A stretch of DNA of 64,000 nucleotides from Gymnothorax reevesii (Eukaryota; Chordata; Actinopteri; Anguilliformes; Muraenidae), in contig CM056580.1 of the NCBI GenBank assembly GCA_029721435.1, positions 71,883,367 to 71,947,366 on the forward strand, read 5' to 3'. This document shows, piece after piece, positions 1-9,660 of this stretch (within the stretch, counting starts at the first letter, position 1; each line of letters opens with the position of its first letter). A program made the translations under genes and the position numbers. The notes beneath the pieces were generated by a model. It did not search any database and was not told the origin of the DNA. It saw only the letters and a list, made by a program, of their open reading frames with translations.

Positions 1-1152
1 CCTGATCATGTTTTTGTAAATCATTTGCTGACTGGCCTCTCTCAAGGGTTCCGGTTGGGGTCGTCTCGCCTCTGGACACCTCCAGTGTTTTTAAAAACCT
101 CCAGTTGGCCCTAGATGAGCCAGCCACGGTTTCCCAGCTCCTTAAAAAGGAGCGAGATAAAGGCCATATAATCTGACCATTCAAGTCCTCTCCATTCCCC
201 TATTTTGTTTCAGCGCCATAGGTCTTGTTACAAGGAAGTATTCGGGTAAGAAAAGGCTTATATTAGATCTGTCCGCCCCTCGCTCGGGCCCAATTTCTCG
301 TGTCAACAGCCTTATTCTGCTCTAACCCTTTTCTCTCTATTATGCTACAATTGACAATGCAATTAAACTCGTCAAACTAGCTGGTCAGGGCGCGTGGCTT
401 TCGAAAGCTGACATCACCAATGCATTTAAAATAGTCCCTATTCATCCTTCTCTGTGGCATTTCTGCGGTATGAAATGGGAATCCAAATTCTACTTCGCAG
501 TTCATCTTGCGTTCGGTTGTAAAAGTAGCCCTTCAATTTTTTATCAGGTTTCCGAGGCCCTTTGCTGGATCCTTCTAAACAGAGTTTGCATGTCTCTCCT
601 CCATCTCCTTTTTTCTTGATCGATCTGCCCCAAGACAGTTCGGGACAGTCTCTATCCAAACTGAAACACCTGTTTGCTCATTTAGGTGTGCCTCCCTCCG
701 ACTCTATAACTGCTGACCTGGCTACTTGTTTAGAGTTTCTTGGTATTTCTTTGGACACGAAAGAAATGAAAGCGTCCCTACCTACCGACAAGCTCGAGAG
801 CATTTGCTTGACTATTCGGTCATTTATCTCAGTAAAGGTCGTTACCAAAAAGCAAATGCTTTCTCTCCTCGGCCATCTTATTTTCGCCATGCGCATAGTT
901 CACCTAGTTCATGCATTCATTTCCCGTCTGCTGTTTTCGGCCTCATCCATGCCTAATCTAAATGACGTCATTTCCCTGGACGAGAGCTGCCGCTCCGATC
1001 TGAATTTCTTGTCTAGACATTTGACTCATTGGAATGGCGTTATGTTTTTTTATGATGATCTGGTCTGTTCCTCCGATTCAGTTCTTCACGGACGCAGCCC
1101 CTTTTGTGGTATTGGGGGTTATTTCCAAGCCCAGTGGTTTGCATGCAATTAG
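1..1152 (+). pseudogene. Reverse transcriptase of Ngaro-like copy 1, frameshifted at the catalytic site
   Basis: The palm is readable at about 370-615, with the motif KADITNAFKIVPIHP near 404-448 and then FAVHLAFGCKSSPSIF. This frame stops at a TGA near 616. The downstream part is open in another frame from 562 (FFLIDLPQDSSGQSL near 613) to the TAG at 1150-1152, and covers the thumb and connection. The two frames meet where this family normally has a Tyr/Leu-Asp-Asp motif, and the aspartate pair is absent. A loss of about seven bases there would explain both the frame change and the missing residues. Family membership rests on the close pairing with the RNase H that follows and on the match to 31038-31260. 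Sequence before about 360 is more decayed. Confidence 0.8.
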
Positions 1153-1194
1153 CCCCGCAACTTTCCCAAGCTCAAATCCTCCACACTGCAAAAA

Positions 1195-1542
1195 ATGTAC
1201 CCCGTTGCTGTAGCCTGTTGCGTTTGGGGCAAGCTCTGGCATCGCAAACGCATTGCAGTCTTGTGCGACAAAGAAGCGGTTGTTAGCATCATTAACAAAG
1301 GTCTCTCATCCTCACCCGAAATTATGCAGTTCATGAAACGCATCATCTGGCTATTGGCCTCACAAAATTTTATCATTACTGCTCGTCATGTGCCGGGTCA
1401 TGTTAATGTAATTGACAATTCTCTGTCACGTTTTAATTTCAAGGTTTTCAGGAGCCTTTTCCCGAACACCAGCCCAGCACCGGTCGCAGTCCCTCCTCTA
1501 CATTTGGTAGCCCTTTTCTGGATTCTGGTAGATTTTATATGA
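1195..1542 (+). pseudogene. RNase H domain of Ngaro-like copy 1
   Basis: This is the same frame as the 562-1152 reverse transcriptase segment, separated from it only by the TAG at 1150-1152. Copy 2 has a Trp codon at the matching place, so this is probably one polyprotein frame with a nonsense change. Recognisable features are LCDKEAVVSIINKG, with an Asp in the expected active-site strand; then ITARHVPGHVNVIDNSLSR, the usual RNase H C-terminal motif; then FKVFRSLFPNTSPAP, the linker to the recombinase. The frame ends at 1540-1542, next to the breakpoint of the inverted segment. Confidence 0.8.
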
Positions 1543-1552
1543 GAAAGGTGAA

Positions 1553-1905
1553 AAGCAGCCTTGTCTCAGAACTACTAACATCCTATGCAAGATGGAGAGA
1601 GTGATGGAGAGTCAATTGTCCAATTCTGGGGGATGAACCTTGGCAATACCTTTGAGCATAAGTTTAATGGAAGTATTGGAAAATAAACTTGGATTGGATG
1701 GGTCAGAGCATCTAGCATCAAACTGAACACCAGCTAATAAACCTCTTATGTAGTGGAGCTTGAAGTGATGAACATTGACACAATGACAAATGAATGCGCA
1801 GACAGTACTGAAACCGGTTTTAGTGGTAGATGCAGGGCGGCACAGAACAAGCCAAACATTCTCCAAGCAAAATCATATAGTTTTAGAGTGGAGGGAGCTA
1901 GACCC
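1553..1905 (-). pseudogene. Tyrosine recombinase N-terminal (core-binding) part, inverted within copy 1
   Basis: Read on the minus strand, 1866-1612 gives ICHCVNVHHFKLHYIRGLL and then SNTSIKLMLKGIAKV, typical of the SAM-like core-binding half of these recombinases. The same DNA occurs in the expected plus orientation at 32745-32830 and in both tandem units at 33150-33260 and 33635-33740. RNase H on its left and the catalytic half on its right are both on the plus strand, so this piece has been flipped. Breakpoints are approximate: near 1553 on the left and 1905 on the right. Confidence 0.7.
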
Positions 1906-1987
1906 TTCATAGATAAGGCTGCAGGGGGGGGCTGCTGAACTAGATTCTCTACTGGATTGTTCTTTTCTTTTAGCTTTTTATGGGTTT
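1906..1987. other. Short unassigned stretch before the TTAA element
   Basis: It holds a G run near 1923-1930 and a T-rich run. No feature is recognised. Confidence 0.3.
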
Positions 1988-3879
1988 TTAACCCCTTTGA
2001 GCAGAAGCCAAATCTGGCTTTTTAGGTATTACCTGATTCAGGGCTTTATAATTCAAGATTGCAGCTTCACAGACAGAAAAACTTTGGCTCAATTGAATCT
2101 AAACACTTGAAGCATTTAGACTCCCATCGTATTTCAGTTTATTTTTTATGACTTTGGTGGAGAAAGGGGGCAGCAAACATAAAAAATCTTCATGAGAATT
2201 CACAATTGAAATAGCAAAAAAAATAATACTGACAAATGGAATACTGCTGGGGCTTAAATGTATAAATTTCTGGGATCATAAACTTCTTGACCACGAGTAC
2301 AATTCATCTTGAACATTACATTTTAGATTACCCGCTTGCTATGAGCTAAATTAGATGGCTATCCAGGTGTCTCCCCAAAGTCTGAGATCCATCAAAATTG
2401 TTCACTGTCAAATCATACATTAATCATATATTTAACACATTAACTTTTACGGCATGAACTAATGATTTTCTGGTTGAGTTTTGCATGAATTTATCAATAT
2501 CAGTGCAGTTGAACATCATTGGTCACCAGTTAACTCTCCAAACACAAAATATGCCTTTTCTCCATAATGAAGTTAACAATATTGTCAGTTTTTCTTCAAA
2601 GTCCTCCAAGCATTAAATAAAGTGCTGATTAAACAGCTATAACATTCACTCTGCAATGAAAAGCTAACCGCTCTCACATCCGAGCTCATAAAATTACACC
2701 TTATAAGGGTAAAAACTCACTTACTCAGTAATATATGAATTCTGAAATACACCTTATTTTAACAGAACAGAAATTTCACTTTCAGGAAAAATCAAACGAC
2801 ATACGCCACCATATTCAACAGAATGGTGTTATGAACGTACCGAGGGATCTACTGATGTGCTTGGGCTGTATGCATTTGGAGAAACGAAAACCTCGGCATT
2901 CGATGTCTTTAAATGCGGTATAAATTCTACAGCAAAAAGCCATATTGAGCAAAATGCAAACAAAGTAGAAGTATAACCTGTTTTCTTCATTGATGCCCTC
3001 CCTCCAGAGACTGATGTATTGGATAGAAGCAACCCTCCAATGCTATTTCATTCGGAATAATTCCCATTGACCGCGTCCATACAACATTTATCTCGTAAAT
3101 GGAACCGAACACTTCAGGCCGGTTTCGAGTGTCTTTGTTTCACTGATATCACATCATTTTCAGCTGCGCATCCGTGGCCAACATTCGAAGAACACAACCG
3201 AACTTACTTTTACGCTTAGCTTTGTTTCCTATTCTTATTGTCCAATCAATGTATTTCAGTTATTGAGGGAAGTTTAAACACTCGGGAATTGGATAAGAAA
3301 CGAGTCTGTCAATACATCGCTACCGGGGAAGCTTCACGAGGGCGTGAACTATATCTGTAGAGTTACGCAGACGAATCTGAGTATATAATTGAGTGACTGG
3401 CTATCGACACCAGTACTTGGGTGGATAGAAGGGAGCGCTGAATTTGTCAATGGAGGAGTATACGCGTTAATCCATGGGAGGGAACTACGCATATTTTGTG
3501 TGTGATGACTGTAATTGACAGTAGAATGTAAGAGAATCAATACAATGTCGGATTTTTTGCTTCACAAAACGTATTTTTTAACCACTAATTGGAATACTGT
3601 TGGCTCACTGTAGCTAAAATGGTTGATACAGAGTACTATGGGCAAGGATATTGACTAGTTTGCACATCCGGCTTTGCTGAGGAGTTTAATTCATGCTACT
3701 CCTGAAAAACAGGGATTGGAGGGAACTTCTCCATACTCTAAATCGCGTTTCAGCTCTGCCTGCTTGTGAATACTCAATAGCTGATCCGGGGGTGCCATCT
3801 CGTGGTCGACTACTGTAACTAAATGCTTCAATTTGCATATCTATAGACGCGAGCGTCTACCACTGCAGAAAAGGGTTAA
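1988..3879 (+). mobile_element. piggyBac-like long non-autonomous TTAA element, copy A
   Basis: TTAA at 1988-1991 and at 3876-3879 flank about 1.88 kb. The left end starts CCCCTTTGAGCAGAAG. The right end read inward starts CCCTTTTCTGCAG. This gives short imperfect inverted repeats with the C-run and TTAA duplication expected of piggyBac-type elements. The whole length aligns with 18397-20364 (copy B), and the first half aligns with 24490-25440 in reverse (copy C). No transposase frame is visible in either long copy. It is inserted in the recombinase part of Ngaro-like copy 1, so it is younger than that element. Confidence 0.75.
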
Positions 3880-3899
3880 GGAGCGGCGAATTTACCTCT

Positions 3900-4557
3900 T
3901 CATCAAGGTCATTTGATCCATCAAAGGATTTAACCTTCTCTCTGGACTTTTATAGCCTTCTTCTGAAACACTCTAAAGCTGGCAGTGCTGCCTTATTGTT
4001 ATTACTCGCACAGGTTCTCAATTTTGCCCTTTTAGATCCATGTGCAAATATGTAAAGATTAGCCCTCCGTTCGAAGCTGATTCTACCCTCTTTTTCTCAT
4101 CCCAGGCGGTAAACCCATGTCTAAATTCTGGTTTACCTACTTAAATCATACCCTATTGAGATGCAACTTAGCCCCTAAGCATTATTCAAGCCTTTCCTTC
4201 AGGATAGGTGCCGCTACTTCAGCGGCTACACAAGGTATATCAACAGCAGAGGTGTCAAACTGGTCCGTAAAAGCTGCAGGTTTTCAATACAACTGAGCAG
4301 AATCACACCTGACACAACTAATTTAATCAGCTGATCTCAGCTGGCGGGGTTGATTAGTTGTATCAGATGTGCTTCTGCTCAGTTGTATTGAAAACCTGCA
4401 GCCCCTCCGGCCCTTTTACAGACCAGTTTGACACCCCTGATCTACAGCCTCTCTCCAACAACTGGGCCGCTGGTGGTCATCAGCATACGCATCATATGTG
4501 CGCCCTGAAGCATCAGCAATCATCGAAGCCCAAAGATCCCTGAAGCCTTAACAATCC
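3900..4557 (+). pseudogene. Tyrosine recombinase catalytic part of Ngaro-like copy 1
   Basis: Decayed coding sequence around 4020-4190 leads into SFRIGAATSAATQGIST at about 4189-4243, the box with the second catalytic Arg. After the hAT MITE (4247-4439) the frame resumes with LGRWWSSAYASYVRPEAS and ends near 4548. The Tyr in SYVR (about 4491-4500) is the expected nucleophile. The residue two places before SFR is Leu where the family has a catalytic His (box H-x-x-R). With the stops upstream and the nested insertion, the enzyme cannot work. The joint lies exactly at the 8-bp duplication of the MITE. Confidence 0.8.
4247..4439. mobile_element. hAT-type MITE (193 bp)
   Basis: The ends are CAGAGGTGTCAAACTGGTC and, read inward, CAGGGGTGTCAAACTGGTC. 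The 8-bp duplications are ATCAACAG (4239-4246) and ATCTACAG (4440-4447), with one mismatch. The element is almost a full palindrome: the block around gcaggttttcaatacaac is repeated in reverse on the other arm. CAGRGGTG ends with 8-bp duplications are diagnostic of hAT. It interrupts the recombinase of copy 1. Confidence 0.88.
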
Positions 4558-5386
4558 ATAGTAAGCTTGCAAATAACTTGTTGTTGGTGGTTGGCATTTA
4601 GGCCTTTTTTTCATTTGCTACGTTTTCGCATGCAGGGCTTTGCAGCCCTTAAGCCATTGCTGGCAACAGCAGCACAAATGCAAAGCTTTGCAGCCTATGA
4701 GCCGTACACTCCATCTGCAGTGGGTAGTTTAAGCCCTTCTACCCACTGCACACTTTCGTACTCTTTTATAATAATGGCCACCAGGTGTCAACCGCAAGTC
4801 GACGACGACTGAGGACCAATCAGCGCCGAGCTTACAAATGCGTCGCCAGCAGCAGACGGAATAGCGGAAGCAACATGTTAACGGTAAACAATCCGCGATG
4901 ATCATGGCAGAAAATACTCCCAAAAAAAGGATATACCGTTGTGCCGTAGGGCTTTCATGCTTCTGCGTGGTATGTCAGTGCGATAGAAGATTAGGAAATA
5001 CGTTTGCGTCCGGTGTGAAAGCGACTCTAGGATGTTAAATAAAGTAACATTGGCATGCTAGCTAAAATATTATAGTTATCGATGTCTCTAGCAAAACAGC
5101 TCGCTCGCGAGTATTCAATTGTGAGCGAACTGTAGCCTTTATGCTCGCTACCTAGTTGGCCATGTAGCTAAATACAATGGCGCGCTAACTATGACACAGC
5201 TTTGCATCACTTTGGCTTGCTAGCTATCCTATTATTAACTAGGTAGCGAGTTAGGCTCAAACCGTAGCCTTATTTCGCCGGCGTAATCATGACCCAAATT
5301 GAGCCCTGTTTAAATCAGGATAATTAGACTGTCACTTCACGGCCTGAACTGAATTTTAAGATGATACTTATAGATCTAGACAATTA

Positions 5387-5809
5387 TTATAACAGATTTA
5401 CAAACCTGTTCCCAGACTCAGTCTCCAACACCCGGTCCAAGTTGTCACTGTCAGCATGTAGATCGATCGCCGTGATGCCGATGCTCCTCAAATGAGCAAC
5501 CTGGGTGCTAATTAATGTCACCAATGGAGACACGACTAACACGGCTGGATCTGCAGCCTGGCCCGAGGGTGACAAAAGTGACAGGCCTGACTGACGAGCG
5601 GTTGAAATTGCCGAAGTCAGGCCTTCGAAACACATGGATTTGCTGCTGCCAGTCGGCATTCAGACGAGAACATCTTTCCCCAGCTGCACAGACTTTTCGC
5701 TTCCATCTGGTAGGTTCTTAAAACAGTCGATATGCCATATACCGCACAGTTTTTCCTCGACATTTTTCATCAAAACGTCCATGACGTCGCTTGTCATGGA
5801 GGAAGCCAT
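5387..5809 (-). pseudogene. First exon of a RecQ-like DNA helicase carried in the inverted-repeat element
   Basis: The minus-strand frame starts at the ATG at 5809 (MASSMTSDVMDVLMKNV) and reaches 5660, where one TGA interrupts it. It continues in the same frame from 5659 to about 5400. After the stop come PTGSSKSMCFEGL (Walker A; the usual Gly-Lys pair reads Ser-Lys) and VVSPLVTLISTQVAHLRSIG, matching motif Ia of RecQ-family superfamily 2 helicases. The exon ends near 5400 at a plausible GT donor (AG/gtttgta). No DEAH box or later motif follows before the element ends, so the rest was deleted. Between the ATG and the element end (skipping the nested piggyBac) lie CCAAT-type motifs and a CACGTG, consistent with a promoter reading inward from the right terminal repeat. 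The helicase call is firm for two motifs. Whether it was the element's own gene or a captured host exon is open. Confidence 0.6.
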
Positions 5810-6427
5810 AATGTTTGATCACGTGGGTCGCCCGGAGCCAATGACAAAAGATGTCATAGATTCTGAATTTTAACCCTCTATGGTACAGCGTTGCCACATG
5901 GCAACAACCCCATTTTAAGCCTTCTACACACAGATAATACATCCCCAGTTATGATGCAATGCATTAAAAAAAAGATGGGGTTCTAAGTAAACCAATAACA
6001 GTGTTTAAATTTGTCATGACTTTCTGGAGGCCATTTTGAAACCCTTTTCCGCAGACATCATCGACGGGAGGAGCCTCACCATTTGACTCCTAAAAATTCA
6101 CCAAAAAAAGTGTTTTTTCAATTTTTCAAGGGGGAAAAAATATACACTGAATAATAGGTGATTTAAGTTCATTATTATGTAGTTTCTTGCACTGTACTTG
6201 ATCAATAAATAATAGAAAATGTTAAAAATGTGTACGTTGCCATATGGCAACACCGTACCATTATGGATTGCTAGCCTGGCATGTTGATAACATTTTGTAT
6301 TTAGCTATAGGCCTACTTTGCAATTGCATTGGTGTACACTGATCTTCTATAGTCTATAAACTATAATAATGCACTTTGTGAGTCCTTTCCACATTGCATA
6401 TGATGATGTTTAACACATCTTTCTTCC

Positions 6428-6691
6428 ATGTTCAGAATGAATGTACATTTTTTTAATGGTAAATCGCGGAAAAAAGCTGAACTAGCCCTCCCACTAGATG
6501 ATAGTGAAGATGACAAAGGATTCAGTGAAGAGGAAAATGAGCTGCTGGAAACACAGCAGAGTGAGAGTGATGAAGACAGTGAGACGGATGAAGACTATGA
6601 GCCAGAGAATGAGGACAGTGGAGACAGTGATGAGAGGGAGGACAGTGAGGGTGAAAGTGAAGTGACAGGTATCACCAGTAAGAGAGTGTAA
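6428..6691 (+). pseudogene. N-terminal acidic fragment of a piggyBac transposase
   Basis: The 87-codon frame has a basic start (FFNGKSRKKAELALPL) followed by about 50 residues very rich in Asp, Glu and Ser (for example DSEDDKGFSEEENELLE). This resembles the acidic N-terminal leader of piggyBac-derived transposases. The stop at 6689-6691 is followed by no DDD-core sequence, so the catalytic domain was deleted. The call rests on position within a TTAA/CCCTCTATGG element plus composition. On composition alone it would be unidentifiable. Confidence 0.5.
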
Positions 6692-6745
6692 AATGTGGAT
6701 GGTGATTATGTCTTTTTAAAAGCTTTTACTTTCACATGAGATGAA

Positions 6746-7288
6746 CAGTGCCCGGCCAAAAAAAAAGTCACCGTTTGGAAATTAATGAACAAATTCTAGA
6801 ATTGGATCATTATTGCAGTTAATAATATGTTTCAGCTGGCAATAATCATTTTTCCCCTGACTGATGAAGGGCATCGCTACTCATTTCTCAAAAAATCATG
6901 TCGGAAGACACATCCCTTGCTGGTGGAAAAGATGTTACAGTATTTCAGAACAGGCAACATATTGGCCTGTATTTAGCAAAGAAACTCATGAATGCAAAAA
7001 CAAGTATGGGGAATCATTTTCACAAACATATTTGCCACCACAAAGTCCTGATCTTAGACCCAGTAAAAGTTATTGGGATGTGCTCAAGAAAGACCACCGA
7101 GTGGTTCAACCATTATGTCGAGAAGACAAGATCTCGGCCAAAAATTATGGCATGTATGATCGAAAATAAATGTTCTGGCATTGCATATAGTTGTCAAAAC
7201 AAAAACAAAATGAATATGCACTGTAATCAAAGCTACAGGGGTTCAAACTAAATATTTGAGTGTGCGACTTTTTTTTTGGCCGGCAGTG
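6746..7288 (+). mobile_element. Tc1/mariner-type remnant nested in the piggyBac element
   Basis: The left end CAGTGCCCGGCC followed by a nine-A run and GTC mirrors the right end (read inward CACTGCCGGCC, nine A, GTC). The right end is followed by TA at 7289-7290. The left TA has decayed. Coding remains include PPQSPDLRPSKSYWDVLKK at about 7034-7090, the C-terminal catalytic region of Tc1-type transposases. The third acidic residue, expected just after the 'NPI' position, reads Lys/Ser here. At 543 bp most of the transposase is gone. The 60928-63178 element shows a similar terminal sequence and may be the same family. Confidence 0.7.
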
Positions 7289-7650
7289 TATTATTAACTG
7301 TTCAGGTTACTGGGGATTGTTTATACTATAACATGAGTTTTAAAATAAATGTTATATACAATTTAAACAAAACTCTCTTGTTTTCATTACTTTCCATTAT
7401 GGTACGGTGTTGCCGTATGGCAACGAACCCTAAAAACTACAAAAAAAAAAAATTTCTGAAAATGTCTCTTCATTATGTTTACTTAGTCTATTTAGTCTGG
7501 GATCATAGTGCGTACCATAGAGGGTTAAGGCAGGATTAGTGCGCTGATTGGATGGTTGTGATCATGTGACCTAGTGGCCATTATTATGAAATAGTACGAA
7601 AGCGTGCAGTGGGTAGAAGGACTTAACCTACCCACTGCAGATGGAGTGTA

Positions 7651-8055
7651 ATGAGCCATTGCTGGCTAATGGCATCCAAAAAAAAAAAAAAAAAGTATTT
7701 CTGTTTTATGTCGTTGTTTAGACCTCATGGTTTTCTGTCTCGCTCATCACATTTTCTTCTCTCAGCAGCCCATGTTCGTCTGTCTGCCATGTTGTTCCAG
7801 CTTGGTAACTACTCTTTCCTTTCCTTTGGGGATTCATCAGGCTGTGCATCCGGGGGGGCTTCCACCCCTCATTTATTGGGGGATTCCCTGCTGCTGCTCA
7901 GAGTAGTGCTCTTGATCTACGAGTCCGAAGAGTCCGAGCACCAAAGACTTGTTTTGATTCTAAGCATGTTACCCCTTTATGCTCAAAGCATAATAAATGT
8001 TTTTTTTTTGATATTTGAGTCACTTGAGTCTTTCCTGATTGAACTGTTATTATAG
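7651..8055 (+). mobile_element. 3' tail of Ngaro-like copy 1
   Basis: Noncoding sequence shared with 34130-34520 and 34830-34880 of copy 2: poly-A tract, 'tttagacctcat', 'ctctcagcagcccatg', 'gattcatcaggctgtg', then 'tatgctcaa.gcataataaa' with a polyadenylation-type AATAAA near 7990. The match fades after about 8055. There is no gene. Confidence 0.7.
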
Positions 8056-9660
8056 TCTTGTGACCAGCACGTGGCAGCTTCACTATAACAACCCATGACC
8101 TTATTGACAACAATTCAGCTCGACTTGAGATACTGCAAACCATATAAGCACACAAAAAAAATCTAGCCAAGAAAAAGTACCAGATGCACAAAGAATCAAT
8201 ACAGCTTCTACACTCAGTATCATGCGGCCAAGTATCCGTAACCACACATGCTAAAGTAACCTTCAACTGGTGCGCGAGAGCGACTCGGCCACCAAACTAT
8301 CGCATAAAGCATCAGAAAACAGGGCATGACTGCAACATCAGGGAGTTTTTTTTTTTTTTTTGCATCGACGAGACATGAATAACGGAGATACGAGGGTTGT
8401 GACATTAACCCATTCCCTGTTTGAGTTTCCCTGCAGCTCTTGCTCAACTGAAATGAAAATTGAGTGAAGCCAAATCGTTAGCGTAGTCATGGCACAATTG
8501 TCCTAGCTGCCTGTTCTTTCGTGTTGGTGAAAAAATGCAGTTTTCCTATTTTCCCTCAAATAAAAAAAAATCTATGGTCTTAACTAATAAATTAAACAAT
8601 TTAAAAAAACCTAATAAATGAGAGAGGCAATTATGTTATGCGGAATCATGTTATGCTCCCATTCAATGAAATAATAGACAAGATGTGGAGCAGGGCCGTC
8701 GTATAGGGGGGGAAGGTGACGACAATTTTAAGGGCCCAAAGCCATGACTAAATTATTATGCATATACCTAACTGCAATTCATACTAATGCACCATTGTTA
8801 ATTACAAAACCACAAAGGCATGCAATATTGATTAAATAAATTTCAACAACCCTGTTTTTAAAAAATGGTTCGGTCCATGCTTCGTGCTCCTCATGGAAAT
8901 TTGCACGTTTTTGCGTGCGAGGTTCGCGAACTACGGCAGTGAACAGTAAGCGCAGCCCACATACACGAATTTGGACACCAGAAAAGGAGAGAGAGAGAGG
9001 GAGCGAGGCTAGCAGAGCAGGGGTCCAGAAAATTACACAATAATTTTCAAAGAAAGGTGAGGGTATTAAACTAGCTTGTGTGAGGAATTCGTGACTAGCT
9101 TTACCTTTAATGAAGGACCCAAAACACCTTTTATATTTGCAATTATGTTTTCATCATTTAATCAGAAAGTAAGTGAGTACATAATCAAGAGAATTCATAT
9201 GAATGTAATCAAATGAAGGCAACAAGATACAGTTGAATGTTCCTCTGCGAGAGGTCGGAGTACAGCAGGGGAGGGGGGCTTGCGCAGCGTCCGCCGATAC
9301 TCTGACTCATCAGAGGGCAATCGAAGGATGGCAATCGAATGCGCTGAAGTTCTTCATGTTATTTCTTTATGGTCCATCTTCCCTTTCTTCGGGCTCCAGC
9401 TGTGTGCTTATCTAATTAATGTTCGTGAATTCTACTTGACCAATATCCGCTTGTTTGGACCAAACCTCAAAGGACATTCACAACTCATTTTGTTCTTTGT
9501 TGTCTGTCTTTCTGTATGAATTAATACACGGAAGGAGGATTCTGTAATCTTTTAGCCAGGGCCAACAGATTAGCGGCGCAGTTGGGGCCTTCAAGCTAAG
9601 CACAGACAGTCTAAAAATTACACTGCGCCCCCTTTCACTGATTGCAGGTGTCTGTCTTCT
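8056..9660. other. No gene recognised
   Basis: It holds a T run (8346-8361), an AG-rich stretch (8988-9010) and, at 8694, a CAGGGCCGTC that resembles a hAT terminus but has no partner. Open frames here are short and unlike known proteins. Confidence 0.4.

Larger units (their letters stand above)
5870..7528 (+). mobile_element. piggyBac element, internally deleted, nested in the helicase element
   Basis: TTAA at 5870-5873 and 7525-7528 flank 13-bp perfect inverted repeats, CCCTCTATGGTAC. A 16-bp palindrome GTTGCCRYATGGCAAC occurs at 5890-5905, 6236-6251 and 7409-7424, close to TATGGTAC motifs each time. These are likely transposase-binding or subterminal sites. An acidic N-terminal coding piece remains at 6428-6691. 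The catalytic core is missing. A Tc1/mariner-type remnant is inserted at 6746-7288. Confidence 0.85.
4705..7650 (-). mobile_element. Inverted-repeat DNA element with RecQ-like helicase exon, superfamily unassigned
   Basis: Terminal inverted repeats of about 80 bp (4705-4785 and 7570-7650) both begin TACACTCCATCTGCAGTG. Flanks are ATGAGCCG (4697-4704) and ATGAGCCA (7651-7658), an 8-bp duplication with one mismatch. Removing the element rejoins Ngaro tail sequence comparable with 33990-34130. Each terminal repeat contains its own hairpin: TGCAGTGGGTAG, about 11 bases, then CTACCCACTGCA. TTAA sits in both loops (4729-4732 and 7623-7626), so a TTAA-specific insertion into a pre-existing palindrome is an alternative reading. 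Without the nested piggyBac element it is about 1.3 kb, an internally deleted derivative keeping one helicase exon. An 8-bp duplication fits hAT, Zisupton or P-type elements, but the termini match none that I recognise. Confidence 0.65.
1..8055 (+). mobile_element. Ngaro/DIRS-type tyrosine-recombinase retrotransposon, copy 1, broken and heavily nested
   Basis: The order of recognisable parts is reverse transcriptase (about 1-1150), RNase H (1195-1450), tyrosine recombinase (parts at 1612-1905 and 3900-4557) and a 3' noncoding tail (4560-4704, then 7651-8055). RNase H passes almost directly into the recombinase, as the second copy at 30985-34900 also shows. No methyltransferase domain lies between them, so I favour Ngaro-like over DIRS1-like. 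The 5' end lies outside the window. Insertions are a TTAA element at 1988-3879, a hAT MITE at 4247-4439 and a composite element at 4705-7650. Removing them rejoins sequence that matches copy 2. The element is dead: it carries stops, a frameshift, an inversion and lost catalytic residues. Confidence 0.85.

Noticed and set aside
5387..5809. RecQ-like exon as part of an intact host recql-type gene
   Set aside because: An in-frame stop, no further helicase motifs and its position between terminal inverted repeats indicate a transposon-borne fragment.
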